From Microcystis wesenbergii FACHB-1317 (lineage in GTDB: Bacteria > Cyanobacteriota > Cyanobacteriia > Cyanobacteriales > Microcystaceae), in the NCBI RefSeq assembly GCF_014696875.1, contig NZ_JACJQV010000192.1, positions 1 through 53,178 of the forward strand: a stretch of DNA of 53,178 nucleotides, given 5' to 3'. This document shows positions 35,470-44,255 of the stretch, one piece after another. A program made the translations under genes and the position numbers. Every line of letters starts with the position of its first letter. Position 1 is the stretch's first letter. The notes beneath the pieces were generated by a model that had not been told where the DNA came from, searched no databases, and saw only the letters and a list, made by a program, of their open reading frames with translations.

Positions 35470-35962
35470 TCTAAGTACCTAGTTAAAAATAAAGTTAACT
35501 TTAGAGACAAGGGAACTCCGGAACAGGGAACAGAAGGGTTTCTGACTTTTTTTAAGATGTCTCTTAATTATTACAGCTTACAGCGTTTCTCATAAAGATG
35601 AAGTATAATTTGATTTGGCATCGTCTCCTGACTCCTGATTGAGGTGATTAAACCGCACAGTGCGCTATTATAGCAGCGGGCAGAAGGCAGAAGGAAAATC
35701 CTTGCCAGAACTGAATTTTAGCGATTTAGGTTGTCCTAACCAACTCGTTCTCTGCTATAAGTCTTATTAAGGGGGTGTTAGACCGATGCAGGTGAGATAG
35801 TGGCAGCAATTCTCATTTTGAAACGATTTTGCCTTGTTTCAGCGATCTAGAGATTCGTTAAGAATTTTAACCCCTCTAGGTGCAAGGGTTTTAATGTCAT
35901 GAAACCTTAAAATGAGAATTGCTGATAATACCTCCCATCGACTCTACCCACTTTATATCCAT
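35470..35962. other. Spacer between the toxin-antitoxin pair and the flavodiiron remnant
   Basis: No intact gene is seen. It must contain the antitoxin promoter on the minus strand near 35480-35520, which is AT-rich. A MITE-like element lies at 35804-35924. Confidence 0.45.
35804..35924. mobile_element. 121-bp MITE-like element
   Basis: Perfect 16-bp inverted ends (CAGCAATTCTCATTTT at 35804-35819 and its reverse complement at 35909-35924) enclose 89 bp of non-coding DNA. Partial pairing continues inward past a few mismatches. It ends 38 bases before the duplicated flavodiiron fragment. No clear target duplication is seen. Confidence 0.65.
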
Positions 35963-36244
35963 TTTGTCCTTAATATCCGGCAAGAAGGACAACATATAGC
36001 TTTAATGAAGCATTTTCTCAAACGTTTTACTCCAGGAGAAGATCGTTTCGCTAATATCGAAACCACTAAAGCTGAGAACGGTGGGCCGATTTTGGCCGAA
36101 GCGCTCGCTTATCTGGAATGTCGGGTGGGACAACGAATGGAGTGCGGTGATCATTGGTTGATTTATGCGATCGCAGAAAAAGGCAAGGTTTTACACCAAG
36201 GTTTAACCGCCATCCATCATCGCAAATCCGGCAGTTATTATTAA
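35963..36244 (+). pseudogene. Duplicated 3' fragment of the flavodiiron gene
   Basis: These 282 bases align without gaps to 34362-34643, the last 94 codons including the stop, with about 18 differences by my count (roughly 94% identity). It encodes part of the flavin reductase-like domain (FVLNIRQEGQHIALMKHFLK to HHRKSGSYY). The frame is open to an ATG at 35912, but that 5' portion comes from the MITE end and spacer, so the product would be only a partial domain. Confidence 0.85.
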
Positions 36245-36263
36245 TTTGTTGTTATGATCATTT

Positions 36264-36300
36264 CAGGGGGTGTGTTAAGGCAAAATAACGCACCCTGATT
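36264..36300 (+). terminator. Hairpin upstream of bchH, probable terminator
   Basis: A stem of about 12 bp (36264-36277 with 36286-36297) is followed by ATTTAT. It lies 20 bases after the flavodiiron fragment's stop, so it may be the original flavodiiron terminator. It shares GTGTGTTA with the ssb terminator. Confidence 0.6.
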
Positions 36301-36319
36301 TATCAGAAAATAAATTCTT

Positions 36320-39300
36320 ATGAAAAGCATTGTTTTAATTGTTGGCTTTGAAACCTTTAACACCAATTTATATCGGCAATCGGCCCAGTTAGCTAGTTCT
36401 AAATGTCCCGATTTAGAAGTAAAAGTATTCAGCGATAAATCCTTGACTAGCGAACCGGAAATAGTCGAGCAAGCTTTAGCCACTGCCGACGTTTTTTTTG
36501 CTAGTTTGATCTTCGATTACGATCAAGTTACTTGGCTGCGGCAACGAGCGGCACAGATTCCGATTCGCTTAGTTTTTGAGTCTGCTTTAGAGTTAATGAG
36601 TTTAACCCGTTTGGGAGAATTTGCCATCGGGGATAAACCAAAAGGAATGCCAAAACCAATTCAATTTATCTTGAGTAAATTTTCCAGTGGCAAGGAAGAA
36701 GATAAGTTAGCCGGTTATCTCAGTTTCCTCAAAACTGGACCGAAACTGCTGAAATTTATTCCCGCTAAAAAAGTTCAAGATCTGCGTAATTGGTTAATTA
36801 TTTACGGTTATTGGAATGCGGGAGGAACGGAAAATGTTGCCGCTATGTGTTGGGTAATTGCCCAAAAATATCTAGGATTAAAAGTACAGGAAATACCCGA
36901 AGTTATCGAAACTCCCAATAAGGGACTATTACACCCCGATTATCAGGGTTATTTTCTCACTCCCCAAGAATATTTAGCTTGGTATAAAAAAAATAAATCC
37001 CTTGATAAACCAGTGGTTGCCCTGCTGCTTTATCGGAAGCACGTTATCAGTAAACTACCCTATATTAATCAATTAATCCGTCATTTTGAAACGGCTAATT
37101 TAATTCCCCTACCCGTGTTTATTAACGGAGTGGAAGGTCATACAATTGTTCGGGATTGGTTAACCACAGACTACGAAATTCAGCAAAGAAAAAAAGGAAT
37201 CATTGAAACTCCTTCTTTAAGTGAAGATGCGGTGACAGTAGATGCAATTGTCTCGACGATTGGCTTTCCTTTGGTGGGGGGTCCTGCGGGTTCTATGGAA
37301 GCAGGAAGACAGGTAGAAGTGGCTAAACGAATTCTGTCGGCTAAAAATATTCCTTATCTTATCGCTGCCCCTTTATTGATTCAAGATATTTATTCTTGGA
37401 CAAGACAGGGAATCGGTGGTTTACAGAGTGTGGTTCTATACGCTTTACCGGAATTAGATGGGGCAATTGATACAATTCCTCTGGGGGGATTAGTGGGGGA
37501 AACTATCTATTTAATCCCCGAAAGATTACAGCGTTTAACTGGACGTTTGAATAGTTGGATTAAGTTACATAAAACCCCTCCGCAAGAACGCAAAATAGCC
37601 ATCATTCTCTATGGATTTCCCCCGGGTTATGGTGCAGTTGGTACGGCAGCTTTGTTAAATGTTCCCCGGAGTTTGGTTAAGTTTTTACAAGCTTTAGAAG
37701 CGCAGGGTTATAATCTGGGAACGATTCCCGAAGACGGGGAAGAAATTATTCAAAAAGTTAAGTTTGCCGATGATGAAAATCTCTGTAAACAAAATCGTTT
37801 ATCGATAGAAACTTTAGAAAATTGGCTAGGTTATCTGTTAACTTCTCGCATTGAAAAACACTGGAAATCTCTGAAAGATGCGGGGATAAAAACCATTGGC
37901 GACCATTATCATTTAGGGGGAATTGAGTTAGGTAATATCTGGATTGGAGTCCAGCCACCTTTAGGAATTGCTGGGGATCCGATGCGGTTAATGTTTGAAA
38001 AAGATTTAACTCCTCACCCTCAGTATGCAGCCTTTTATCAGTGGTTACAAAAAGATTTTAAGACCGATGCGCTCGTTCATTTTGGTATGCACGGAACCGT
38101 CGAATGGCTGCCCGGTTCACCCCTAGGAAATACTGGTTATTCTTGGTCAGATATTTTATTAGGAGATTTACCGAATTTATATATTTATGCCGCTAATAAT
38201 CCCTCGGAATCTATCCTAGCCAAACGTCGCGGCTATGGGGTGTTAATTTCCCATAATGTGCCTCCCTACGGACGAGCGGGATTATATAAAGAATTGATGA
38301 TTTTACGAGATTTGATTGCAGAGTTTCGAGAAAATCCTGAGAAAAATTACGCTTTAAGAGATAGTATCCTCCAAAAGATTATTGATACAGGTATCTCTAA
38401 AGATTGTCCTTTTCTGGAAGCAGAAAAACAGGGAATAGAATTCACTTTAGAAAATGCCAAATTATTTAGCCGCTATGCACTAACCGATTATTTTGTCAAG
38501 GTGTATAATTACCTACAAATCGTCGAACAAAGACTATTTTCTTCGGGTTTACACACCCTAGGAACTGCTCCTAATCAGGAAGAATTAAAAGGTTATCTTG
38601 ATGCTTATTTCACCGATTTATCTGAGCGAGAATTTCAGCAAATTATCGCTGACGAAGCAACCAATGAAAAGGTTAAAGAAGGCATTGCTATTAAAAATTT
38701 ATTAGGACAAAATAGCGAAGAATTAACTAATCTTTTGCGGGGATTAAATGGGGAATATGTACCACCAGCGCCAGGGGGTGATTTACTCCGGGATGGTGCG
38801 GGAGTTTTGCCCACAGGACGCAATATACACGCTTTAGACCCCTACCGGATGCCTTCCCCAGCAGCCTACACCCGCGGACGAGAAATCGCCAAAAAACTCC
38901 TAGAACAAAACCTAACCGAAAAAGGAAAATATCCCGAAACCGTAGCGGGTTTACTCTGGGGATTAGATGTGATTAAAACTAAGGGTGAATCCTTGGGTAT
39001 TCTCTTAGAATTAGTCGGTGCGGAACCGGTAAAAGAGGGGACAGGAAGAATTGTCAGGTATGAATTAAAACCTCTAGGGGAAATTGGACACCCGCGCATC
39101 GATATTCTGGCTAATTTATCGGGAATTTTTCGGGATACTTTTATCAATATTATCGAGTTATTGGATGATTTAATGCAGCGGGCAGCCGAGATAGAAGAAT
39201 CGGAAAATGATAATTATATCCGTAAGCACTATTTAGCCTTAAAAAGTCAAGGAATTGACAATGCCAGCGCTCGTTTATTTTCCAATCCTGCCGGGGATTT

Positions 39301-39985
39301 TGGCTCTTTAGTTAATGACCAAGTAGTGGAGGGAAATTGGGACAATGACAACGAATTAGCGAAAACTTGGGAAAAGCGTAATGTTTTTAGTTATGGTCGT
39401 CAAGATAAGGGACAAGCGCGACCAGAAGTGCTACAACAGTTATTAAAAACCAGTGAAAGTATTATCCAAGAAATTGACTCGGTAGAATACGGTTTAACCG
39501 ATATTCAGGAATACTACGGCAATACAGGAGGATTAAAATTAGCCGCAGAAAAACAAAGCGGTAAACGGGTGATGACGAGTTTTGTTGAGAGTTTTTCCAA
39601 TGATACAACTCCCCGCAAATTAGAGGAGGTTTTGCGCTTAGAATACCGCAGTAAATTACTCAATCCTAAATGGGCTAATGCCATGGTTAATCAAGGTTCC
39701 GGTGGGGCCTACGAAATCTCCCAAAGAATGACCGCTTTAATTGGTTGGGGCGGTACGGCTAATTTTAGTGACGATTGGGTGTATGATCAGGCAGCCGATA
39801 CCTACGCTTTTGATGCAGAAATGGCGGAAAAATTGCGTCAAGCTAATCCCGAAGCTTTCCGTAATATTGTCGGTAGAATGTTAGAAGCACAGGGTCGCGG
39901 TTTTTGGCAAGCAGACCCCGACAAATTAGAGAAATTACAGGAATTATATCAATTGACCGATGAAAAATTAGAAGGGGTTACTTAG
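36320..39985 (+). CDS. bchH: Magnesium chelatase subunit H (BchH/ChlH-type, short paralogue)
   Basis: This is the large, porphyrin-binding catalytic subunit that, with BchI/ChlI and BchD/ChlD, inserts Mg into protoporphyrin IX. The 1221 residues contain the CobN/Mg-chelatase domain: VHFGMHGTVEWLPGSPLGNTG, NPSESILAKRRGYGVLISH, PPAPGGDLLRDGAGVLPTGRN and GSGGAYEISQRMTALIGWGG. It is about 100 residues shorter than the usual cyanobacterial ChlH, and its N-terminus (MKSIVLIVGFETFNTNLYRQ) differs from the one I know for that protein. It may therefore be a second, BchH-like copy. A cobaltochelatase CobN is less likely. Confidence 0.85.
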   Translation: MKSIVLIVGFETFNTNLYRQSAQLASSKCPDLEVKVFSDKSLTSEPEIVEQALATADVFFASLIFDYDQVTWLRQRAAQIPIRLVFESALELMSLTRLGEFAIGDKPKGMPKPIQFILSKFSSGKEEDKLAGYLSFLKTGPKLLKFIPAKKVQDLRNWLIIYGYWNAGGTENVAAMCWVIAQKYLGLKVQEIPEVIETPNKGLLHPDYQGYFLTPQEYLAWYKKNKSLDKPVVALLLYRKHVISKLPYINQLIRHFETANLIPLPVFINGVEGHTIVRDWLTTDYEIQQRKKGIIETPSLSEDAVTVDAIVSTIGFPLVGGPAGSMEAGRQVEVAKRILSAKNIPYLIAAPLLIQDIYSWTRQGIGGLQSVVLYALPELDGAIDTIPLGGLVGETIYLIPERLQRLTGRLNSWIKLHKTPPQERKIAIILYGFPPGYGAVGTAALLNVPRSLVKFLQALEAQGYNLGTIPEDGEEIIQKVKFADDENLCKQNRLSIETLENWLGYLLTSRIEKHWKSLKDAGIKTIGDHYHLGGIELGNIWIGVQPPLGIAGDPMRLMFEKDLTPHPQYAAFYQWLQKDFKTDALVHFGMHGTVEWLPGSPLGNTGYSWSDILLGDLPNLYIYAANNPSESILAKRRGYGVLISHNVPPYGRAGLYKELMILRDLIAEFRENPEKNYALRDSILQKIIDTGISKDCPFLEAEKQGIEFTLENAKLFSRYALTDYFVKVYNYLQIVEQRLFSSGLHTLGTAPNQEELKGYLDAYFTDLSEREFQQIIADEATNEKVKEGIAIKNLLGQNSEELTNLLRGLNGEYVPPAPGGDLLRDGAGVLPTGRNIHALDPYRMPSPAAYTRGREIAKKLLEQNLTEKGKYPETVAGLLWGLDVIKTKGESLGILLELVGAEPVKEGTGRIVRYELKPLGEIGHPRIDILANLSGIFRDTFINIIELLDDLMQRAAEIEESENDNYIRKHYLALKSQGIDNASARLFSNPAGDFGSLVNDQVVEGNWDNDNELAKTWEKRNVFSYGRQDKGQARPEVLQQLLKTSESIIQEIDSVEYGLTDIQEYYGNTGGLKLAAEKQSGKRVMTSFVESFSNDTTPRKLEEVLRLEYRSKLLNPKWANAMVNQGSGGAYEISQRMTALIGWGGTANFSDDWVYDQAADTYAFDAEMAEKLRQANPEAFRNIVGRMLEAQGRGFWQADPDKLEKLQELYQLTDEKLEGVT

Positions 39986-40095
39986 GTTTTTTAGGCTGCA
40001 TCTCATTTTTGTCAATCTACCAAGTTGGGATTTTTACGGGGACACTCTCGGCTAAAATCGGTCATTACTTCCGATTTTACCACTCAATCCAAGCC

Positions 40096-40118
40096 TTTGG
40101 GGGGTTCTACCCCCCAAA
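40096..40118. other. Perfect G/C hairpin between convergent bchH and moaC
   Basis: TTTGGGGGG and CCCCCCAAA form a 9-bp stem around TTCTA. It could stop transcription from either side but lacks a U-tract. It may instead be a dispersed palindromic repeat. Confidence 0.45.
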
Positions 40119-40168
40119 CCCCCCGCGCATTAGTTTTTCGGTGGGATGCTTACACGCAGCCGCTGACC

Positions 40169-40234
40169 CATCTGTAATAATTTAAGAGTCACTGATAATT
40201 GCTGATTGTCGGTATTTCTGCAAATGTGAGATGC
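40169..40234. repeat. Dispersed repeat copy
   Basis: The first 25 bases match 326-350 and the part from 40186 on matches the reverse complement of 9642-9690. It is non-coding and lies just past the end of moaC. Confidence 0.7.
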
Positions 40235-40244
40235 ACCCGGGTTT

Positions 40245-40745
40245 TCATCGCAACAGGGAATCCTGATGATAATCTGATTTCCCTCCTGTTTTACTCAGCA
40301 GACGGATATTTTCAATCAGGATTGATTTTTCTAACGCTTTGGCCATATCGTATAAAGTCAAGGCTGCCACAGATACCGCCGTTAAAGCCTCCATTTCTAC
40401 ACCGGTTTCCGATTTTGTCACCACTTCTGCCCGAATTTCGTAACCGGGTAACTCTGCTTTCGGGATAATCTGAACATTGATTTTTTGCAGGGGTAAGGGA
40501 TGGCAAAGGGGAATTAAGGAGGAAGTTTGTTTGGCCGCCATAATTCCCGCTAGTCTGGCCGTCCCTAAAACGTCACCTTTAGGCGCATTTCCCTGTTCTA
40601 TGGCTTCAAAAGTCGTTTTTAGCATTCTCACTTGTCCTAGGGCGATAGCAGTGCGTTTAGTGGGCATTTTCTCCGATACATCCACCATCCGGGCCTCGCC
40701 TTGGCTGTCGAGATGAGATAATTTTTCTTTACCCTCTTGCGTCAT
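40245..40745 (-). CDS. moaC: Cyclic pyranopterin monophosphate synthase MoaC
   Basis: MoaC completes formation of cyclic pyranopterin monophosphate in molybdenum cofactor synthesis, after MoaA. The 166-residue length is usual. Motifs include [18 protein letters not shown] at the N-terminus, IPLCHPLPL and [30 protein letters not shown], which hold the conserved His, Glu, Asp and Lys of the active site. No other moa genes are nearby. Confidence 0.97.
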   Translation of the reverse strand: MTQEGKEKLSHLDSQGEARMVDVSEKMPTKRTAIALGQVRMLKTTFEAIEQGNAPKGDVLGTARLAGIMAAKQTSSLIPLCHPLPLQKINVQIIPKAELPGYEIRAEVVTKSETGVEMEALTAVSVAALTLYDMAKALEKSILIENIRLLSKTGGKSDYHQDSLLR

Positions 40746-40788
40746 TGAATGAACCTGTGCTATAGTAGTTTACTGTTGAGAAAAACAA

Positions 40789-40862
40789 GGGCTTGTAGCT
40801 TAGTGGATTAGAGCGTGTGGCTACGGACCACAAGGTCGGGAGTTCGAGTCTCTCCAAGCCCG
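40789..40862 (+). tRNA. tRNA-Arg (anticodon ACG)
   Basis: The 74-nt cloverleaf folds completely: acceptor stem GGGCTTG/CAAGCCC, D arm, anticodon stem TGTGG/CCACA around CTACGGA (anticodon ACG), a 5-nt variable loop, and T arm GGGAG-TTCGAGT-CTCTC with discriminator G. No CCA is encoded. A34 is normally deaminated to inosine to read CGN codons. Confidence 0.96.
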
Positions 40863-41045
40863 TTACATACAATGGCATATACTACAGGAATTAGGGACCT
40901 ATGGTTCCTAATTTCTTTGGTTTTTTGCCCCATCTTCCCACTTTCCTATACTTTTTAAACAGGATTTAGTATCATCAGCCAGTTTTGCTGGAGTATTTTT
41001 TACCCTCAAACAGTGAAAGAAACTAAACTTTTAGGATTGTATAAT

Positions 41046-42359
41046 ATGAATTCTCCTGCACCTGTGCCGACACCCTTTCAAGTTGCTTTAGAGCGTTACC
41101 AGAATGCTCTAAATTATTTAGATACTTCTCATAATAAATCTCTGAAAAAAGCAGAGGCTTTAGAAATTATTGCCGCCAGAGATGCTCTTAATAAACAAAT
41201 GGAAGCTGAGGCGGAAATTTCGGTTGATATGTCGTCAAACTTAATCGAACAAGATAATAGATTAAAACAGAAAAGTTACAAAATTACTCAAGTTCTTGAC
41301 TTAGCTGAATATCGGGAGACTTTACCTATTTCTGCTCAAGCTTGGTGGTGGCATTTAGAAAGTAGGGAATCTCTGCATCCTTGCAATCGCTTTGATTGGC
41401 TATTGAGAATCGGTAAACTGGTTTTATTAGGGGTTAATTTTACATTAATCGGAACGATTGCTACTCGGTTTCTTAGTGGTGGTTCAGGTTTGCCAGAAAT
41501 AGGGGGTGTTATTTTTTCGACTTTCATTTCTTTATTACAAACTGAAAATGCTCTCACACGGACGCGCCAGAAGGGTTTTGTTAAGTTAATGAAATTTCTT
41601 AGGATTGCTGAACATTGGTATGAAGAAATACAGTTTTCTGTAACAGTAATAGTCTTTGCTTTTCTCTTGGGAATTTATCTAAATTTCTCTTGGTTTTCTG
41701 AGTTTTATAAGCAAGAAGGCAACCGTTTACAATCTCCTCCGCCAGCAAGTCAAGAATTTCCTAATTTAGCTTCAGCCGAAGAGAAGTATTTAAAAGCGAT
41801 TGAGTTAGATCCAGATAATCTAGATGCTCATTATAAGTTAGCAACACTTTATGAAGAGTTACAGGATTTGACTAATGGGAAGAAACACTATTTAATCGCG
41901 GCAAAAGGTGGTTTTATAGATGCTTATAATAATCTCGCTTATTGGTATCTGCGCGATAATAAGAATGCAGAAGCAGTAGAGTTACTGGAAAAAGCCAAGA
42001 GATTATTAGCAGAAAAAGATGAAAAACTAGACCAATTTACTGAAGAGGAGAAACGCAATTTAGCAGTACAAAAATATAGTATTTATAAAAATCTAGGCTG
42101 GGCCAGATTTAAGCAAAATCGCAGTGAAGATGCAGTTCCTAATCTTTTAGTTGCTATTGGTATCGCTGAAAATCCAGCTTATCAGAAATTTATCCGCAAT
42201 CCCGGTGCTGCTTTTTGTATTTATGCTCAACTTTTAGAAAAACAAGACAAGAAATTGTCTCAGGAAAATTGGCGTAAATGTCTTAAATTAGCCGAAGGGA
42301 GGATAATTAATACAGAGGAAGAACAATGGTTATATGAAGCGAGGAAAAAATTAAAGTGA
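41046..42359 (+). CDS. Membrane-anchored TPR protein
   Basis: The ATG at 41046 gives 437 residues; an upstream GTG at 41013 is possible. The N-terminal half is soluble and partly helical, then two hydrophobic helices follow (about 132-155 and 204-225, GKLVLLGVNFTLIGTIATRF and VTVIVFAFLLGIYLNF). The C-terminal half has TPR repeats, the clearest being AEEKYLKAIELDPDNLDAHYKLATLYEE and AYNNLAYWYLRDNKNAEAVELLEKAK. It probably acts as a protein interaction platform at the membrane. It opens the accessory island that follows. Confidence 0.75.
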   Translation: MNSPAPVPTPFQVALERYQNALNYLDTSHNKSLKKAEALEIIAARDALNKQMEAEAEISVDMSSNLIEQDNRLKQKSYKITQVLDLAEYRETLPISAQAWWWHLESRESLHPCNRFDWLLRIGKLVLLGVNFTLIGTIATRFLSGGSGLPEIGGVIFSTFISLLQTENALTRTRQKGFVKLMKFLRIAEHWYEEIQFSVTVIVFAFLLGIYLNFSWFSEFYKQEGNRLQSPPPASQEFPNLASAEEKYLKAIELDPDNLDAHYKLATLYEELQDLTNGKKHYLIAAKGGFIDAYNNLAYWYLRDNKNAEAVELLEKAKRLLAEKDEKLDQFTEEEKRNLAVQKYSIYKNLGWARFKQNRSEDAVPNLLVAIGIAENPAYQKFIRNPGAAFCIYAQLLEKQDKKLSQENWRKCLKLAEGRIINTEEEQWLYEARKKLK

Positions 42360-42374
42360 AGTAAAGTTTAGTGA

Positions 42375-42788
42375 CTATTCTCTGAGTAATGCGCTAAATC
42401 CTTCTTGCTGAAAATGCTTATCAAAGGTTAAGATTTCATTGATTTCCAGTTGTCTCATAATCTGCATGGAAGCACAATCAGTTAAGCTGTAACCTTTATC
42501 TAAGCGTCTTTGATAAAAATCAAAAGCCTGCTGAAATTGTTCACTGGTTTGGGGAATGATTTCTATACTAGAATCGTTTTTCAAATCGTTGGTTAAGTTA
42601 ATAGCAGATTGGCGTAGATAATCTCCTCTTCCTGACAATGCGTTAAGTAATTCTGTCAAAATCATTTCGCTAGTAATTCCTGTAAATTTTCCTAGTCTTA
42701 CTGTCATTAGTGTGGCAAGTTCATGGAGATTGTCTCTATAATCAGCGAGTGCTTGCAAATAGGATGTATCTAAGAAAATTTTTCTCAT
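42375..42788 (-). CDS. VapC-like PIN-domain toxin
   Basis: The 137-residue PIN-domain ribonuclease has the four acidic positions: D7 (KIFLDTSYL), E46 (ILTELLNAL), D104 (YSLTDCASM) and D123 (LTFDKHF). Such toxins cleave RNA, often tRNA. It overlaps the upstream gene by four bases (ATGA), the layout of a toxin-antitoxin operon with the antitoxin first. Confidence 0.85.
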   Translation of the reverse strand: MRKIFLDTSYLQALADYRDNLHELATLMTVRLGKFTGITSEMILTELLNALSGRGDYLRQSAINLTNDLKNDSSIEIIPQTSEQFQQAFDFYQRRLDKGYSLTDCASMQIMRQLEINEILTFDKHFQQEGFSALLRE

Positions 42789-43048
42789 TCTTCCTCATCT
42801 TCTCTTGGTGCGCCGTACATATAGTGTTCAAAATTACGCGCAAAGTCTGTAGGTAAGTGTTTTCGCCATTCTGACTGGGGAACAAGTGCGCCAATTTCTG
42901 CAATTCTTTGCCAAAAAGGTTTTTTGCGGAATTCGGGATCAGCTTGAAGTTGAGCGAATTTTGCTTGTAATTCAGCTATTGTCGGAAGTTCCTCTATTGT
43001 CGGAATTTCTTCTGTGCGAGTGGGATTGTTTGGGGGATTCATAATCAT
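42785..43048 (-). CDS. Probable antitoxin of the VapC-like module
   Basis: The 87-residue acidic protein is translationally coupled to the PIN toxin gene. Its N-terminal half is low complexity (IEELPTIAELQAKFAQL) and its C-terminal part (PEFRKKPFWQRIAEIG to YGAPREDEE) is nearly identical to that of the neighbouring gene at 43109-43360. The family is not recognised; the role is inferred from position and size. Confidence 0.65.
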   Translation of the reverse strand: MIMNPPNNPTRTEEIPTIEELPTIAELQAKFAQLQADPEFRKKPFWQRIAEIGALVPQSEWRKHLPTDFARNFEHYMYGAPREDEEE

Positions 43049-43108
43049 TTAGTGGGATTGGTTTACTACATATATTATAACTTTGAATTGACGTTAGTTC
43101 TGTGTTTG

Positions 43109-43360
43109 TTATTTTTCCTCATCTTCTCTCGGTGCGCCGTACATATAATGTTCAAAATTACGCGCAAAGTCTGTAGGTAAGTGTTTTCGCCATTCTGATT
43201 GGGGAACAACTTTACCAATCTCAACAATTCTTTGCCAAAAAGGTTTTTTGCGAAATTCTGGGTCATTTTCTAGTGCATCCCATTTAGCATCGAGTTCTTC
43301 CATTGATAACTCAGGCTCTTCGGATGTGTTAGAGGTTGAATAATTGTTTAAGTTAGTCAT
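43109..43360 (-). CDS. Paralogue of the neighbouring antitoxin-like protein
   Basis: This 83-residue protein duplicates the gene at 42785-43048: the last 47 residues are almost the same and the DNA is close to identical over about 150 bases. Its N-terminal half differs (MTNLNNYSTSNTSEEPELSM). It has no toxin of its own next to it. It may act as a second antitoxin for the same toxin, or be a remnant of a duplicated module. Confidence 0.6.
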   Translation of the reverse strand: MTNLNNYSTSNTSEEPELSMEELDAKWDALENDPEFRKKPFWQRIVEIGKVVPQSEWRKHLPTDFARNFEHYMYGAPREDEEK

Positions 43361-43444
43361 GATTAAAGGTTCCTTAGTGATAATAGGTTACTTTTATTAT
43401 AGCATTTTCAAGTTGGAGCGAGGTACGGAGATTATCGAGGGGAA

Positions 43445-43509
43445 TTAACCACAGAGACACAAAGAACACAGAGATTATTCACCGATGTTATAATTTATAA
43501 TGATGATGG
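43445..43509. repeat. Left direct repeat flanking the HigBA-like module
   Basis: This stretch (TTAACCACAGAGACACAAAG, then GATTATTCACCGATGTTATA) is repeated with changes at 44252-44320 in the same orientation, just outside the toxin-antitoxin pair. The ACCACAGAGACACAAAGAAC part also occurs near 32187. Confidence 0.65.
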
Positions 43510-43572
43510 CAAGAGAGCCGAATGTTTAACTGAAAGCTTGACATTATTTTATGTACAGACTATATTATAGTT

Positions 43573-43929
43573 ATGGAATAGAATATTATATTTGATCCAG
43601 ATTTTAGGTTCTGGTTTTATCAACAAGAACAGGGACTTCAAAATGAAATATTTGCTGTTTTAACTGTATTGATGAAACTTGGACCAGCACTGGGGAGACC
43701 ACGAGTTGATACCATTGAAGGAGCTTCTTTTAAGAATATGAAAGAGCTTCGTATTCAGTATAAAGGTGAACCTTGGCGTGTTTTATTTGCCTTTGATCCT
43801 CATCGACAAGCAATTTTACTTGTTGGGGGGAACAAGTCAGGTAACAAAAGATGGTACAAAGAAAATATTCCTATAGCAGATCAACGTTATCAAAAATATC
43901 TGGAAAAACTTAAGGAAGAAAAGTCATGA
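43573..43929 (+). pseudogene. HigB/RelE-family toxin gene with an amber codon at position 3
   Basis: The frame from ATG 43573 reads Met-Glu-TAG-Asn-Ile-Ile-Phe-Asp-Pro and then continues without interruption to 43929. It includes FWFYQQEQGLQNEIFAVLTV, LGPALGRPRVDTIEGASFKN and ELRIQYKGEPWRVLFAFDP, a typical HigB-like (phage Gp49-type) toxin. Family members often start ME-W, so TGG to TAG (43579-43581) is the likely lesion. Without the start, only a TTG at 43669 or ATG at 43672 remains, losing about 33 residues. The toxin is probably off; the antitoxin gene overlaps by four bases. Confidence 0.8.
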
Positions 43930-44255
43930 AAGAATATACCAACTTCTCGGAAGAATTTAATAAACTTTGTGGAGAACGACAAGCAATTATTAAAGCAAGA
44001 GCTTCCCAAATTTATCTGGAGGAACTTACGCTTAAGTATTTGCAGGAAAAACTAGGTTTATCTTTATCAGAATTGGCAAAGTATCTTGAAGTACAGCAAT
44101 CAATAGTACCTAAACTTAAACAAGAGCAAAATCTAGAGCTAAATACACTGCGCGAAGTAGTTAACGCCTTAGGTGGAACTGTCGAAATTATTGTCAAAAT
44201 TCCCAACAAAGAACCTATAATTATTGGTGACTATTCAGAAACGAAGTGTAATTAA
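43926..44255 (+). CDS. HigA-like XRE-family antitoxin
   Basis: The 109-residue protein has a helix-turn-helix (about 42-95: LKYLQEKLGLSLSELAKYLE and LREVVNALGGTVEIIVKI) of the XRE type seen in HigA antitoxins. Its ATG overlaps the toxin stop as ATGA, with toxin first, the order typical of higBA. It is intact, unlike the toxin gene, and may still act as a repressor. Confidence 0.85.
   Translation: MKEYTNFSEEFNKLCGERQAIIKARASQIYLEELTLKYLQEKLGLSLSELAKYLEVQQSIVPKLKQEQNLELNTLREVVNALGGTVEIIVKIPNKEPIIIGDYSETKCN

Noticed and set aside
36320-39985. Cobaltochelatase subunit CobN
   Set aside because: Motifs and length fit a magnesium chelatase H subunit better, and no cobalamin genes lie nearby; still an alternative.
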